Origin: an uncultured Pseudoxanthomonas sp.
GTDB taxonomy: Bacteria; Pseudomonadota; Gammaproteobacteria; Xanthomonadales; Xanthomonadaceae
Length of the DNA stretch: 64,000 bases
Assembly: GCA_946479745.1 (NCBI GenBank)
Contig: CAMLGZ010000012.1
Coordinates: 22,401-86,400, forward strand
Direction of reading: 5' to 3'
Part shown: piece after piece, positions 52,936 to 62,372 of the stretch
Position numbering within the stretch: the first letter of the stretch is position 1
Layout of the letters: the number at the start of each line of letters is the position of its first letter
Notes under the pieces: generated by a model
Told to the model about the DNA's origin: nothing
What the model saw: only the letters and a program-made list of their open reading frames with translations
Databases searched by the model: none
Made by a program: the position numbers and the translations under genes

Positions 52936-53439
52936 TCAGCTTTCGTATTCGACGCCGATGATGGCGAAGCTGGCGATGCCGGTGGGCAGGGAAGCTTCGA
53001 ATTCGTCGTCGATGCGCTTTTTCAGCATGGCCCGGGCCAGCGGCGAATCGATGCTGATGTAGCCGCGCGTGGCGTCGGTTTCGTCCGGCCCCACGATGCG
53101 GTAACGCGACAACGCACCGTTGGCGATGTTCTCCAGTTCCACGCTGGCGCCGAAAAAAACCGCTTCCGGGTCCGCGGGCGCGGTATCGACCACGCGCAAT
53201 TCTTCCAGGCGCTTGCTCAGGTAGCGCACGCGCCGGTCGATCTCGCCGAGTTGTTTTTTCCGGTAGTGGTACTCGGCGTTTTCGGAGCGGTCGCCCTCGG
53301 CGGCGGCGGCAGTGAGCGCCTTCACCACTTCCGGCCGCCTCACCCGCCACAGATCGTCCAATTCCGCCTTCAGGCGTTCATGGCCCTCGCGAGTGATCAG
53401 GGCGGTGCTTTTTTCTCCGGGCGGACGCCAGCGGCTCAC
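52936..53439 (-). CDS. greB: Transcription elongation factor GreB
   Basis: A 167-residue factor that stimulates RNA polymerase to cleave backtracked transcripts. The N-terminal coiled coil (about 10-85) includes [20 protein letters not shown] and the tip acidic residues in [20 protein letters not shown]. The C-terminal FKBP-like domain starts near [30 protein letters not shown] favours GreB over GreA. The start is GTG at 53437-53439, immediately after the lipoprotein stop, so it is translated from the same message. Confidence 0.94.
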   Translation of the reverse strand: MSRWRPPGEKSTALITREGHERLKAELDDLWRVRRPEVVKALTAAAAEGDRSENAEYHYRKKQLGEIDRRVRYLSKRLEELRVVDTAPADPEAVFFGASVELENIANGALSRYRIVGPDETDATRGYISIDSPLARAMLKKRIDDEFEASLPTGIASFAIIGVEYES

Positions 53440-53892
53440 TTACCTGCCAGCGACGCGTTTGAAAATGCGCGTGCCCTTGTCGGTGCGCAACTCGTCGTTG
53501 GAGACGATATCGAAGCTGACGTCTTCCGCCGATTTGCTGCTGGGGTCCAGCAGCAGGCCCTTGCTGCCCTTGCCGCTCCAGGTGCCATCGCTGGATATGG
53601 AGCTGCCACCTGCGTTCAACGTCTGCACATAGCTGCCATCGGCGCGCAATTCCAAAACCGATTCGCCATCGCTGAAGCTGCCTGCGATCGCCTTGCTGTC
53701 CACCGTGGCGGCTTCGGCGGCCGGCGTGTTGTCGACCACCGAAGTGGCATCTACGGGATTGGCTTCGGGCGCGGCGGCAGGTGCGGCTTCCGCCGCGGGT
53801 TGGGGCGCGGCCGCGGGTTCCTCGCGTTTGCAGGCTACGGCCACCGCCACAATGAGCGCGAGCAGACAGAAAGTGCGAAAAGAAATGTTCAT
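53440..53892 (-). CDS. Predicted lipoprotein, unknown function
   Basis: A 150-residue protein with an N-terminal signal and Cys21 after VAVAVA, followed by an Ala/Pro/Glu-rich linker (about 25-62) and a small beta-rich C-terminal domain with alternating polar strands (LELRADGSYVQTLN, GTWSGKGSKGLLLDP). The domain looks like a short lipocalin-like or copper-resistance-like sheet but cannot be named. ATG 53890-53892 with AAGGGAA upstream is preferred to a TTG 12 codons earlier. It lies between the HerA-like ATPase gene and greB, abutting the latter. Confidence 0.72.
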   Translation of the reverse strand: MNISFRTFCLLALIVAVAVACKREEPAAAPQPAAEAAPAAAPEANPVDATSVVDNTPAAEAATVDSKAIAGSFSDGESVLELRADGSYVQTLNAGGSSISSDGTWSGKGSKGLLLDPSSKSAEDVSFDIVSNDELRTDKGTRIFKRVAGR

Positions 53893-53924
53893 CCGATGGT
53901 TCCCTTTTCCAGATTCAGAAGTGT

Positions 53925-55418
53925 TCAACGCTTGCCGCCGAAAATGCCGCCCAGCAAACCGCGCAGTATCTGCCGGCCCACCTGGCTGCCCACGGTGCGT
54001 GCAGTCTGCTTGGCCATGGTTTCCACCATGCCCTGGCGGCGCTTGGTGCCGAAGACGGCGTCCTTGATCGACTGGCCGAAGCCGCCCGCTTCAGGGTCGT
54101 CCTTGGCCGGCGGCGCGTCGGCGGCCTGGGCGGCGGTTTCAGCGCGCTTGGCCAACATCTCCGATGCGGATTCGCGGTTGACCGGATTGTCGTATTTCAT
54201 GCCGACCGGGCTGCCGGCCCGCACCTGATTGCGCTCGGCATCGCTGATCGAGCCCATGCGGCAGCGCGGCGGCGCGATCAGAGTCTGCTGCACCGGCATG
54301 GGGATGCCTTTGTCCTGCAGCGTCGAGACCAGCGCTTCGCCGGTGCCGAGTTTGGAAATGGCTTCCGCGACGTCGAGTTTCGGATTGGGAACGAAAGTTT
54401 CCGCGGCCACGCGTACGGCTTTCTGGTCGCGCGGGGTGAACGCGCGCAGCGCATGCTGCACGCGGTTGCCCAGCTGGCCCAGAATGTTGTCGGGCACGTC
54501 GTCGGGGAACTGCGAGCAGAAGTACACGCCCACGCCCTTGGAGCGGATCAGGCGCACCACCTGTTCCACACGCTGCACCAGCGCAGGCGGGGAGTCGTCG
54601 AACAACAGATGGGCCTCATCGAACACGAACACCAGCTTGGGTTTGTCCAGATCGCCGACTTCCGGCAGCTGCTCGAACAGTTCCGAGAGCAGCCACAACA
54701 GGAAGCTGGAATAGAGGCGCGGGTTGAGGATCAGCTGGTCGGCGGCCAGGATGCCGATCACGCCGCGGCCGTCGGTGCCCGTGCGCATCAGGTCGGCCAG
54801 TTCCAACGCCGGTTCGCCGAAGAAACCTTCGCCGCCGTTCTGCGCCAGACGCAGCAGTGCGCGCTGGATAGCGCCGACCGACTGGGTGCTGACCAGCCCG
54901 TACTCGGTGGCGATGTCCTTGCGTTCGTCGGCCACCAGCGCCAGCAACGCGCGCAGATCGTCCAGGTCCAGCAACAGCAGGCCGCGGTCGTCGGCCAGTT
55001 TGAACACGATATCCAGCACGCCGCTCTGGGTGTCGTTCAATTCAAGAATGCGCGCCAGCAGGATCGAGCCGATCTCGCTGACCGTGGTGCGCACCGGATG
55101 GCCCTTCTTTCCGTACAGGTCCCAGAAGATCACCGGGCTGGCGCCAGGTGCGTAGTCGCCCACGCCGAGGTCTTTGGCGCGCTGCAGGATCTTTTCGTTG
55201 CCGTCGCCCGACACCGCCAGCCCCGCCACGTCGCCTTTCACGTCGGCCATGAACACCGGCACGCCCATGCGCGAAAAACCTTCGGCCAGGGTCATCAGGG
55301 TCACGGTCTTGCCGGTACCGGTGGCGCCGGCGACCAGTCCGTGGCGGTTGCCGAATTTGGGCAAAAGCGTGACGGCGATATCGTCGGTAGTGCCTTTGCC
55401 TAGCAGGATGGGGTCCAT
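53925..55418 (-). CDS. HerA-like ATPase (DUF853/YjgR family)
   Basis: A 497-residue P-loop ATPase of the HerA/FtsK clan. Walker A is GATGTGKT (31-38), Walker B KLVFVFDEAHLLFDD (about 270), and the conserved arginine-finger region is RALLRLAQNGGEGFFGEPAL. The C-terminal 60 residues end in a Gly/Arg-rich tail (QILRGLLGGIFGGKR) that may associate with membrane or nucleic acid. E. coli YjgR is the closest named relative (about 500 residues); its role is unproven. It heads a small operon with a lipoprotein and greB. Confidence 0.88.
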   Translation of the reverse strand: MDPILLGKGTTDDIAVTLLPKFGNRHGLVAGATGTGKTVTLMTLAEGFSRMGVPVFMADVKGDVAGLAVSGDGNEKILQRAKDLGVGDYAPGASPVIFWDLYGKKGHPVRTTVSEIGSILLARILELNDTQSGVLDIVFKLADDRGLLLLDLDDLRALLALVADERKDIATEYGLVSTQSVGAIQRALLRLAQNGGEGFFGEPALELADLMRTGTDGRGVIGILAADQLILNPRLYSSFLLWLLSELFEQLPEVGDLDKPKLVFVFDEAHLLFDDSPPALVQRVEQVVRLIRSKGVGVYFCSQFPDDVPDNILGQLGNRVQHALRAFTPRDQKAVRVAAETFVPNPKLDVAEAISKLGTGEALVSTLQDKGIPMPVQQTLIAPPRCRMGSISDAERNQVRAGSPVGMKYDNPVNRESASEMLAKRAETAAQAADAPPAKDDPEAGGFGQSIKDAVFGTKRRQGMVETMAKQTARTVGSQVGRQILRGLLGGIFGGKR

Positions 55419-55554
55419 GTCATTCCTAGCGATGAGTCGAGGCGTGAATTCTAGCGGTTCAACCTGTCGCGCAGGGCAATGGCGGCGCTTGTCAACCTTG
55501 CCCCGCGCTGCGTCCGGGGGCTAACCTGCCTTTTTCCCGTAGCCCTCCGTGCTG

Positions 55555-57123
55555 ATGCCCTCCCCACAATTCCTGTTCCGCGCCTGGCCCCTGTTGGTCA
55601 TGCTGCCGCTCGTTTCTGTTGCTCCGTCGGCCTTGGCCCAACGCGTCTCGGCTCGCGACAAGGAGGCTCTGGAAGTCCTCGACCAGCGCATGGCCGCAGC
55701 CGAGAAACGCTACCGGGACGCGCTGGTATTGAGCGCCAACAGCGATCCCAAGGGCACTGCCGAGGGCGATGCCGCGCTGGAAGACATGGAGGATGTGATG
55801 GACGCCTGCCTCAAGCAGAAGGGCTGTCAGGTGCATACCATGCTCACTGCCTACAAGCGCCTGCTGAAGCAGAACGTGGACGCCGAGTCCTCCGCCTCGG
55901 ACGAAGAGGGCGAGGTGGACCTGCTGGACGACGGCACCGACCATGCAGCGACCGTCGCTATGCCCGAAGCCGCGCGCGCCGCGCGCCTGCTCAACGACCA
56001 GCGCCATGCCTTCGACAAGATGGTGCAGTACAACCCCGCCGTGCAGGCCGGCATCCGCCGCTGGCTGACCGATATGCGCGTGTCGCTGATCACCAGCTAC
56101 GAGAACTATCAGTATGTGCGGCCGCTGATGTGGCCGTCATGGGAGAAGCATGCACTGCCCGAGGCCTTGTTGTTCGGCATCATGGCCAAGGAATCCAACG
56201 GGCGCGTGCACGCCAGCTCACGCGCTGGCGCCGCCGGCCTGATGCAGTTCATGCCGGCGACCGGCCGCCGGTTCGGTCTTGGCCCGGACGGCACCGGCTT
56301 CGATTCGCGCTTCGATCCCACTGCGGTCGGCATGGCCAGCGCCGAGTACCTGGACGAGCGCATGGGCGCGCTCAACAAGAGCATCGAGCTTTCGCTGGCG
56401 GCTTACAACGGAGGAGAGGGCCGCGCCCAGCGGGTCTACAACCAGTTCGCCGGGCGCAATTTCTGGGATGAAGTGGTCTACAACCAGTTCCCGGGCGAGA
56501 CCCAGGATTATGTGCCTATGGTGATCGCGGCGGCCTGGCTGTTCCTGCATCCCAAGCAATACGGGCTGGAATTCCCCAAGGTCGAAGCCCAGCCCGCGGC
56601 GTTCCAGCTGGCCAAATCCGCATCGATCTACGAACTGACCATCTGCCTGGGCAATGGCGGCACGCGCGACGGTTACATGCGTGCGCTGCGCAACCTCAAT
56701 CCGCGTTACGAGCCGGATCAATGGATTCCAGCGGGCACGCAGATCAAAGCCACGGCCAAGATCGCCAGTCTGTATGCCCGCAATTGCGTCAACGGCCCGC
56801 GTGCGGACCTGGCCCGCACTCTGATAACCGCGAATGTCGAGGCGGCGATCATCCGTAATCCCTTGGCCGGCAGCGTGGCGGTGGGCGAGGTCATTCCCGT
56901 TCCCGGGGTCCCCACCACGGTGGCCACCGGCGAACCCAAGCCGGCCAAGCCCAAGGCCGAGCAGGTCCGCGACTATCGTGTGGCGCGCGGCGACACGCTG
57001 GGCAAGATCGCCAAGAAGTTGCGCTGCGACGTGAAACAGCTGGCACGCGCCAATGGTCTGCGCGCGCCGGGATACAACGTGAAGCCGGGGCAATCGCTGA
57101 AGCTGGAAGGCTGCAAGAAGTAG
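55555..57123 (+). CDS. Lytic murein transglycosylase with C-terminal LysM domain (MltD-like)
   Basis: A 522-residue exported enzyme that cleaves glycan strands. The signal peptide ends at ALAQ (about residue 29). An acidic, coiled region follows (about 35-150, SSASDEEGEVDLLDDG), then the SLT domain with catalytic Glu213 (IMAKESNGRVHASS), GLMQFMPATG and the AAYNGGEGR motif. A single LysM repeat (about 475-519, YRVARGDTLGKIAKKLRCDV) binds peptidoglycan. ATG 55555 is preferred to a GTG two codons before. The acidic N-terminal part is longer than in E. coli MltD, which also carries two LysM repeats. Confidence 0.9.
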   Translation: MPSPQFLFRAWPLLVMLPLVSVAPSALAQRVSARDKEALEVLDQRMAAAEKRYRDALVLSANSDPKGTAEGDAALEDMEDVMDACLKQKGCQVHTMLTAYKRLLKQNVDAESSASDEEGEVDLLDDGTDHAATVAMPEAARAARLLNDQRHAFDKMVQYNPAVQAGIRRWLTDMRVSLITSYENYQYVRPLMWPSWEKHALPEALLFGIMAKESNGRVHASSRAGAAGLMQFMPATGRRFGLGPDGTGFDSRFDPTAVGMASAEYLDERMGALNKSIELSLAAYNGGEGRAQRVYNQFAGRNFWDEVVYNQFPGETQDYVPMVIAAAWLFLHPKQYGLEFPKVEAQPAAFQLAKSASIYELTICLGNGGTRDGYMRALRNLNPRYEPDQWIPAGTQIKATAKIASLYARNCVNGPRADLARTLITANVEAAIIRNPLAGSVAVGEVIPVPGVPTTVATGEPKPAKPKAEQVRDYRVARGDTLGKIAKKLRCDVKQLARANGLRAPGYNVKPGQSLKLEGCKK

Positions 57124-57252
57124 CAGCCTGATAGATCGCAAACGCCTGGACGCGGTTCTTCTGGGGCGCCGAATAAAGTGGGTATCCCGTACCGGACTTC
57201 TGTCCGGCGCGGAAATGGCTAGACTCCGTTGCAGCACAACTTGGGGAACCGA

Positions 57253-57777
57253 ATGAAAGCTTCCATGTCAGTGGTTTTACTGGCCGCCGTCGCGTTGGCG
57301 GCGTGCTCGGGCGACAACGCCGAAAAGGCGGCCGCCGGTACCGTCTCCAAAGCGGTGGAGCTGGTCAAGGGCGCGGCCACTGGCGCCAGCAAGGGCGTTG
57401 AGGAAGGCCGCAAGGCCAGCACCAGCGTCGATGGCGCGTTGATCGTCACCAGTGGCAAGGAGCTTGCGTCCTCACTCAGCGGCGAAGTGCTGGAGGCCAA
57501 AGCGGGCGAAGCCATCGTGGTCACATTGGGCTTCGAAAATCCCGGCGACGCGCCGGTTCGCGTGACGGAACTGGCACAGAATAATCATGTCACCGCACTG
57601 GACGGCGAAGGTTATGCCTGTACCACGCAGTCGGTGGACGACGAGTTCACCGTGCCGGCCAAGGCCAAGCTGAAGGTCGAGATGGCGTTTGCTTGCGGCG
57701 GCAAGGCCATTGCCAAGGTACGTTTGTTCGATACGGAATACGTCGTGTCGCCCGATCGCATCGTTGCCGCCAAGTAA
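57253..57777 (+). CDS. Predicted lipoprotein, unknown function (174 aa)
   Basis: Lipobox ALAAC gives Cys18. After an Ala/Lys-rich stretch (about 25-55) the domain has an Ig-like or chaperone-like beta pattern (AIVVTLGFENPGDAPVRVTE, LKVEMAFACGG). Two cysteines, CTTQSVD and FACGGK, could form a disulfide. No named family is recognised. ATG 57253 with GGGGAACC upstream is chosen over an earlier in-frame start. A second lipoprotein gene follows 33 bases later, in the same direction, suggesting a pair. Confidence 0.72.
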   Translation: MKASMSVVLLAAVALAACSGDNAEKAAAGTVSKAVELVKGAATGASKGVEEGRKASTSVDGALIVTSGKELASSLSGEVLEAKAGEAIVVTLGFENPGDAPVRVTELAQNNHVTALDGEGYACTTQSVDDEFTVPAKAKLKVEMAFACGGKAIAKVRLFDTEYVVSPDRIVAAK

Positions 57778-57810
57778 GTTCTTCTTCCGCTGCATCCAAG
57801 GACAGAACAT

Positions 57811-58512
57811 ATGAACCCGTTGGCACGTAAAGTCTTTCCCGTCCTCTTTGCCGGCTTTGCCCTGCTGGGCCTGGCCGCCTGCAGCAACGAAACCGGCGAA
57901 CGCAAGGCGTTCGTCGAATTCCTGCAGACGCGCATCGTGGATCAGCCGGGCCTGCGGGTACCCAAACTCAACGACGAAGAACGGAGATCACTGGGTCGGT
58001 ACGCAGAGCAGTACGCGGTGATCGGCGATTTCAACGACAGCATGGGCAAGGCCTTCAACGAAGCCAGCCCCGCCATCCAGACCATGGCTTCACTGTCCAC
58101 GCCACAGGCACTGGTGCAGGGGCAGGCGCGGATCGGCGAGGCGCGTGCGGCGCTGGCCAAGGTCAAGGGCCAGCTCGGAGAACAGCTGGGCAAAACGCAG
58201 GCCGAGCGTGCCAAGCTGGAGCAGCCCGACGACGTAAAACCGGTATTCCAGGCCGCCTACGACAAAACGGTAGTCAAGCCCAGCGAACTGATGCTCAAGG
58301 TGCTGGACCAGACCGACGGCATCCTGACCGAGGCGCAGAATTTCGCCGCTTTCCTTAAAGCGAACGAAGCGTCGGTGCAGTTCAACGGGTCGCAAGTGGA
58401 AGTGAACAGTCCTGCGCTGCTGGAAGAGCTCAATGCGCATCTGGGCGCACTGAACGAAAAACGCCGGAAGCTGATGGAGTTGCAGAACGAACTCAACGCC
58501 ATGGTGCGTTGA
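57811..58512 (+). CDS. DUF3053 lipoprotein (YiaF-like)
   Basis: A 233-residue lipoprotein (lipobox GLAAC, Cys24) with a mostly helical body. The sequence RKAFVEFLQTRIVDQPGLRV and PKLNDEERRSLGRYAEQYAV fits DUF3053, the family of E. coli YiaF. Long amphipathic helices rich in Glu, Gln and Ala (about 85-130 and 195-233) suggest a coiled or bundle fold on the periplasmic face. Function is unknown. It is probably cotranscribed with the preceding lipoprotein gene and is convergent with psd. Confidence 0.82.
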   Translation: MNPLARKVFPVLFAGFALLGLAACSNETGERKAFVEFLQTRIVDQPGLRVPKLNDEERRSLGRYAEQYAVIGDFNDSMGKAFNEASPAIQTMASLSTPQALVQGQARIGEARAALAKVKGQLGEQLGKTQAERAKLEQPDDVKPVFQAAYDKTVVKPSELMLKVLDQTDGILTEAQNFAAFLKANEASVQFNGSQVEVNSPALLEELNAHLGALNEKRRKLMELQNELNAMVR

Positions 58513-58607
58513 TCGGCCGAGGCACGCGCAGAAAGGCCGGCAGCAATTGATTTGCGCCGCAACGCGTCCGGATCGTTCCGTCGGGACGCGCTCCAGCAGG
58601 GCGCGCG

Positions 58608-59450
58608 CTAAACGCGTCGCGCCAGGACTTGCCCCAGCCTGACCGGCGATTCTGCGCCCAGTTCGGGCGCGAGCTCCGTTACGCCCGGCGGCAACAGCAC
58701 GATGACCGTGGACCCGTAATTGAAGCGGGCCATTTCAGCGAACCGTTCCAGAGTAATCTCCTTGCCGCGCCAATCCTTCCGAGTAACGGTATCGCCGTAC
58801 CGCGGGATCTCCACGCCGCTCCACACCGTTTCCACGCCCGATACCAGCAACGCGCCCACCATCACCGAAGCCATCGGTCCGAAGTCGGTGTCGAAGTGGC
58901 AGACCAGGCGCTCATTGCGCGCGAACAGGCGCGGCACCGTGGCCACCGCAGCGGTGCCTACGCTGAAAAGGCGGCCTGGCACGTGCACGGTTTCGCGCAA
59001 GGTCCCGGTCCACGGCATGTGCACGCGGTGGTAGTCCTTGGGCGACAGGTAGACGGTGGCGAACAAGCCGTTCTCAAAAGGCCTGGCCGCTTCGGCATCG
59101 CCCAGCAGTTCCGTGGCCGTGAACGACTGGCCCTTGGCCTGGAAGATGCGGCCCTCGCGGATCGGGCCGCACTGGCTGATGCGGCCATCGGCAGGCATCA
59201 ACAGCGCGCGGGGATCCGGATCGGGTACGCGTGCGCCTGTTTTGAGCGCGCGCGTGAAGAAGGCATTGAAGGTCGGGTAGGCGGTGGCGTCCGATTGCGC
59301 GGCCTCGTTCAGATCCACACCGAATTTCCGCGTCACCGTGTCGATCAGCCACTGCTTGGTACGCGGCGAAGACGAATACGCCAGCCGCCGCGCCAGCGAG
59401 GACATCAGCCGGTGCGGCAGCAGATAGGTCAGGCGGGTGATCACGCTCAT
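58608..59450 (-). CDS. psd: Phosphatidylserine decarboxylase proenzyme
   Basis: A 280-residue pyruvoyl enzyme making phosphatidylethanolamine at the inner membrane. The self-cleavage motif is YGST (Gly246-Ser247-Thr248 in [13 protein letters not shown]), equivalent to LGST of E. coli. Other conserved segments are [22 protein letters not shown] and [13 protein letters not shown], which carries the His/Asp relay for self-processing. ATG 59448-59450 overlaps the SCO gene stop, so psd is coupled to it. Confidence 0.95.
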   Translation of the reverse strand: MSVITRLTYLLPHRLMSSLARRLAYSSSPRTKQWLIDTVTRKFGVDLNEAAQSDATAYPTFNAFFTRALKTGARVPDPDPRALLMPADGRISQCGPIREGRIFQAKGQSFTATELLGDAEAARPFENGLFATVYLSPKDYHRVHMPWTGTLRETVHVPGRLFSVGTAAVATVPRLFARNERLVCHFDTDFGPMASVMVGALLVSGVETVWSGVEIPRYGDTVTRKDWRGKEITLERFAEMARFNYGSTVIVLLPPGVTELAPELGAESPVRLGQVLARRV

Positions 59451-60100
59451 TTCCGCGCCGCCTGGGTCAGCGCGGCCATGTCCTCGGCGATCGCCTTGGG
59501 CTGGAACGGAGGCTTGATGAAGCCGACCATGCGCCCCTGCGGGTCCAGCACGGCGATGTTGGCCGAGTGGTCCATGCTGTAGTCCTGCGGGTTCTTGTCG
59601 AAGTCCCTGCCTGGCATTTTCTGGAACACGAACATCAGCGACTTGGCGAACGACTCCAGCGCCGGTATGTCGGCGGTGGCCGCCAGGGTGTCCGGATGGA
59701 AGGCGTGCGCGTATTCGCCGATGCGTGTAGGGGTATCGCGTTCGGGATCCACCGATACGAACAGCACGCGCGGGCGGGTGCTGTCGGGCAACGACTTCCA
59801 CTGGTTCTGCGCTTGCGCCAGTTCGGCCAAAGTGGTGGGGCAGACGTCCGGGCAATAGGTGAAGCCCAGGAAGACCAGCGTCCAGTGCCCGTTCAGTTCG
59901 CCCGAGGTCAGCTGGGTGCCGTCGGACTGGCGCAGCGAGAAAGCGGGCAGGGTGCGCGCCTGCGGGAACAGGGTGATGCTTCGGGTCTCCGGCCATTGCG
60001 GGCCGACGGCCTTGGTTCCGAAATACTTCTGCGCGGTCAGCAGACCCAGGCCGGCGGCCAGGGCGATGATCAGGATGATGCCGATTTTGCGATTGAACAT
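59447..60100 (-). CDS. SCO1/SenC-family copper-binding thioredoxin-fold protein
   Basis: A 217-residue protein anchored by an N-terminal helix (about 7-23), with a periplasmic thioredoxin fold. Copper ligands are Cys83 and Cys87 ([10 protein letters not shown]) and His178 ([13 protein letters not shown]). SCO proteins deliver copper to the CuA site of cytochrome oxidase or act as thiol oxidoreductases. No oxidase gene is nearby; it pairs with psd instead. ATG 60098-60100 is preferred to an upstream extension because it begins just before the helix. Confidence 0.92.
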   Translation of the reverse strand: MFNRKIGIILIIALAAGLGLLTAQKYFGTKAVGPQWPETRSITLFPQARTLPAFSLRQSDGTQLTSGELNGHWTLVFLGFTYCPDVCPTTLAELAQAQNQWKSLPDSTRPRVLFVSVDPERDTPTRIGEYAHAFHPDTLAATADIPALESFAKSLMFVFQKMPGRDFDKNPQDYSMDHSANIAVLDPQGRMVGFIKPPFQPKAIAEDMAALTQAARK

Positions 60101-60248
60101 ACGCCAGGCCAGTTTGAGAAAAACAAGAACAACCCGGATTGTAATGGCTTTGTTATCCGGACCTGCTGCTGGAGCCGGATGACAGGAACGCGAGCGCGCC
60201 CTGCCGGTACGCCTATAATCTCCATCCGACCAGAGACAAGACCTTGCC

Positions 60249-61178
60249 ATGACTGCCGACCCGGCCGCCGAACTGCATACGATCATCGATCTGATCCGCT
60301 ACGGCGCCAGCCGTTTCAATGCCTCGGACCTGACCTTCGGACACAGCTACGACAACGCGCTGGACGAGGCCACGCAGCTGGTCCTGCACACCCTGCACCT
60401 GCCCAACGATCTGGGCCCGGCGTACGGCGTAGCCCGGGTGACGGCGCCGGAAAAAGCCGAGATCCTGGCCCTGTTCCAGCGCCGCATCGAAGAGCGCGTG
60501 CCGATCGCCTACCTGACCGGCGAAGCCTGGTTCGCCGGACTGAATTTCAAGAGCGACAACCGCGCGCTGGTGCCGCGATCGCCGATCGCCGAATTGATAG
60601 AAAGCGGCTTCGAGCCGTGGCTGGGCGGGCGCGAAGTGCTGCGTGCGCTGGACCTGTGCACCGGATCGGGTTGCATCGCCATCGCCATGGCCCACTACAA
60701 CCCCGAATGGCACGTGGACGGCACGGACATCAGCGACGACGCACTGGCCCTGGCGACCGAAAACAAAGCGCGCCTGCATGCCGACAACGCGCGTTTCATC
60801 AAATCCGACCTGTTTTCCGGCCTGTCCGGCCAGCATTACCAGCTCATCGTCACCAATCCGCCCTACGTCACCAATGCGGAAACCGATGCGTTGCCGAAGG
60901 AGTATTCCTACGAACCCGAACTGGGCCTGCGCGCCGGCGACGACGGACTGGATCTGGTGCTGAAGATTCTGCGCGATGCGCCGCTGCACCTGAGCCAGGA
61001 CGGTTTGTTGATCTGCGAAGTGGGCGAATCCGAGCGCGCGCTGGTGGCGCTGCTGCCGGATGTCGAATTCGCGTGGATCGAGTTCAAGGTGGGGCAGATG
61101 GGTATCTTTGCGGTGGAATGCGCGGAATTGATCGTGCATCACCCGCGGATCAGGGAACTGGCCAATGCGCGGCCGTGA
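60249..61178 (+). CDS. prmB: Ribosomal protein L3 glutamine methyltransferase
   Basis: A 309-residue SAM-dependent enzyme that methylates the glutamine side chain of L3. The catalytic NPPY (VTNPPYVTNAETDALPKEYS) and SAM-binding LDLCTGSGCIAIAMA are present. The N-terminal helical domain (about 1-100) and YEPELGLRAGDDGLDLV are typical of PrmB, as opposed to PrmC. It is divergent from the SCO gene, and a ferredoxin-free 148-base gap between them should hold both promoters. The order prmB-aroC is conserved in many gammaproteobacteria. Confidence 0.95.
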   Translation: MTADPAAELHTIIDLIRYGASRFNASDLTFGHSYDNALDEATQLVLHTLHLPNDLGPAYGVARVTAPEKAEILALFQRRIEERVPIAYLTGEAWFAGLNFKSDNRALVPRSPIAELIESGFEPWLGGREVLRALDLCTGSGCIAIAMAHYNPEWHVDGTDISDDALALATENKARLHADNARFIKSDLFSGLSGQHYQLIVTNPPYVTNAETDALPKEYSYEPELGLRAGDDGLDLVLKILRDAPLHLSQDGLLICEVGESERALVALLPDVEFAWIEFKVGQMGIFAVECAELIVHHPRIRELANARP

Positions 61179-61197
61179 CACGTAAAAAAAATAATCC

Positions 61198-61223
61198 GTC
61201 ATTCCCGCGAAGGCGGGAACGAC
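61198..61223. repeat. Solo GTCATTCCCGCGAAGGCGGGAA repeat unit
   Basis: TTCCCGC-GAAG-GCGGGAA (61202-61219) is a perfect seven-base hairpin with a four-base loop, flanked by GTCA. It is of the same type as the paired units at 21037-21152. It lies between prmB and aroC, and an A-run (61183-61189) precedes it. Confidence 0.75.
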
Positions 61224-61253
61224 GATCTAAGTTCATCGCGGAGTAGAGGCAGC

Positions 61254-62372
61254 GTGTCCAGCAACAGCTTCGGAAAATTGTTCACCGTCACCACCTTCGG
61301 CGAATCCCACGGGCCGGCCATCGGCTGCGTGATCGACGGGTGTCCGCCGGGCCTGGAAATCGCGGTGGAGGAATTCCGCACCGACCTGGACCGCCGCGCC
61401 ACCGGCAAGTCGCGCCACACTTCGGCCCGGCACGAGGCCGACGAGGTGGAAATCCTCAGCGGCGTCTACGAAGGCAAGACCACCGGCACGCCCATCGCCT
61501 TGCTGATCCGCAACACCGATGCGCGCAGCAAGGATTACAGCAGGATTTCCGAACAGTTCCGCCCCGGCCACGCCGACTACACCTACTGGCAGAAATACGG
61601 CATCCGCGATCCGCGCGGCGGCGGACGCTCCTCGGCGCGCGAGACCACCATGCGCGTGGCCGCGGCGGTGATCGCCAAGAAATGGCTGGCGCTGCATTTC
61701 GGCGTGCACGTGCGCGGCTACCTGTCGCAGTTGGGCGAAATCACCCCGCAGGCCTTCGATTGGAATGCGGTGGAAGAAAATCCTTTCTTCTGGCCGTCGG
61801 CCGAGCAGGTGCCGGTGCTGGAAAGCTACATGGATGCGCTGCGCAAGTCGGGCGATTCGGTCGGTGCGCGCGTCAACGTGGTCGCCGATGGCGTGCCGCC
61901 GGGCTGGGGCGAACCCATCTACGGAAAACTCGATGGCGAACTGGCCGCGGCGCTGATGAGCATCAACGCGGTCAAGGGCGTGGAGATCGGCGACGGTTTC
62001 GCGGCGGTGGCGCAGAAGGGCACCGAACATCGCGACGAGATATCACCCGAAGGTTTCCTGTCCAATCATGCCGGCGGCATCCTCGGCGGCATTTCCACCG
62101 GCCAGCAAGTGGTCGCGTCCATGGTGCTGAAGCCGACTTCCAGCCTGCGCCTGCCGGGCAATACCGTGGACATCCAAGGCAATGCGACCGAAGTGGTCAC
62201 CACCGGCCGACACGACCCCTGCGTGGGCATCCGCGCCACGCCGATAGCCGAGGCGATGATGGCGCTGGTGCTGATGGACCAGGCGCTGCGTCACCGCGCC
62301 CAGTGCGGCGATGTCGGCCCGGTCGCGCCACTGATCCCCGGCGGCAAATCTCCAGAAGGCGGGCATGTCTGA
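61254..62372 (+). CDS. aroC: Chorismate synthase
   Basis: A 372-residue FMN-dependent enzyme that makes chorismate from EPSP, the last step of the shikimate pathway. It starts at GTG (61254) with AGAGGC upstream. Conserved stretches are [47 protein letters not shown] and the C-terminal [18 protein letters not shown]. Its length fits the family. Its TGA lies inside the first codons of the following dehydrogenase gene, eight bases of overlap. Confidence 0.96.
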   Translation: MSSNSFGKLFTVTTFGESHGPAIGCVIDGCPPGLEIAVEEFRTDLDRRATGKSRHTSARHEADEVEILSGVYEGKTTGTPIALLIRNTDARSKDYSRISEQFRPGHADYTYWQKYGIRDPRGGGRSSARETTMRVAAAVIAKKWLALHFGVHVRGYLSQLGEITPQAFDWNAVEENPFFWPSAEQVPVLESYMDALRKSGDSVGARVNVVADGVPPGWGEPIYGKLDGELAAALMSINAVKGVEIGDGFAAVAQKGTEHRDEISPEGFLSNHAGGILGGISTGQQVVASMVLKPTSSLRLPGNTVDIQGNATEVVTTGRHDPCVGIRATPIAEAMMALVLMDQALRHRAQCGDVGPVAPLIPGGKSPEGGHV

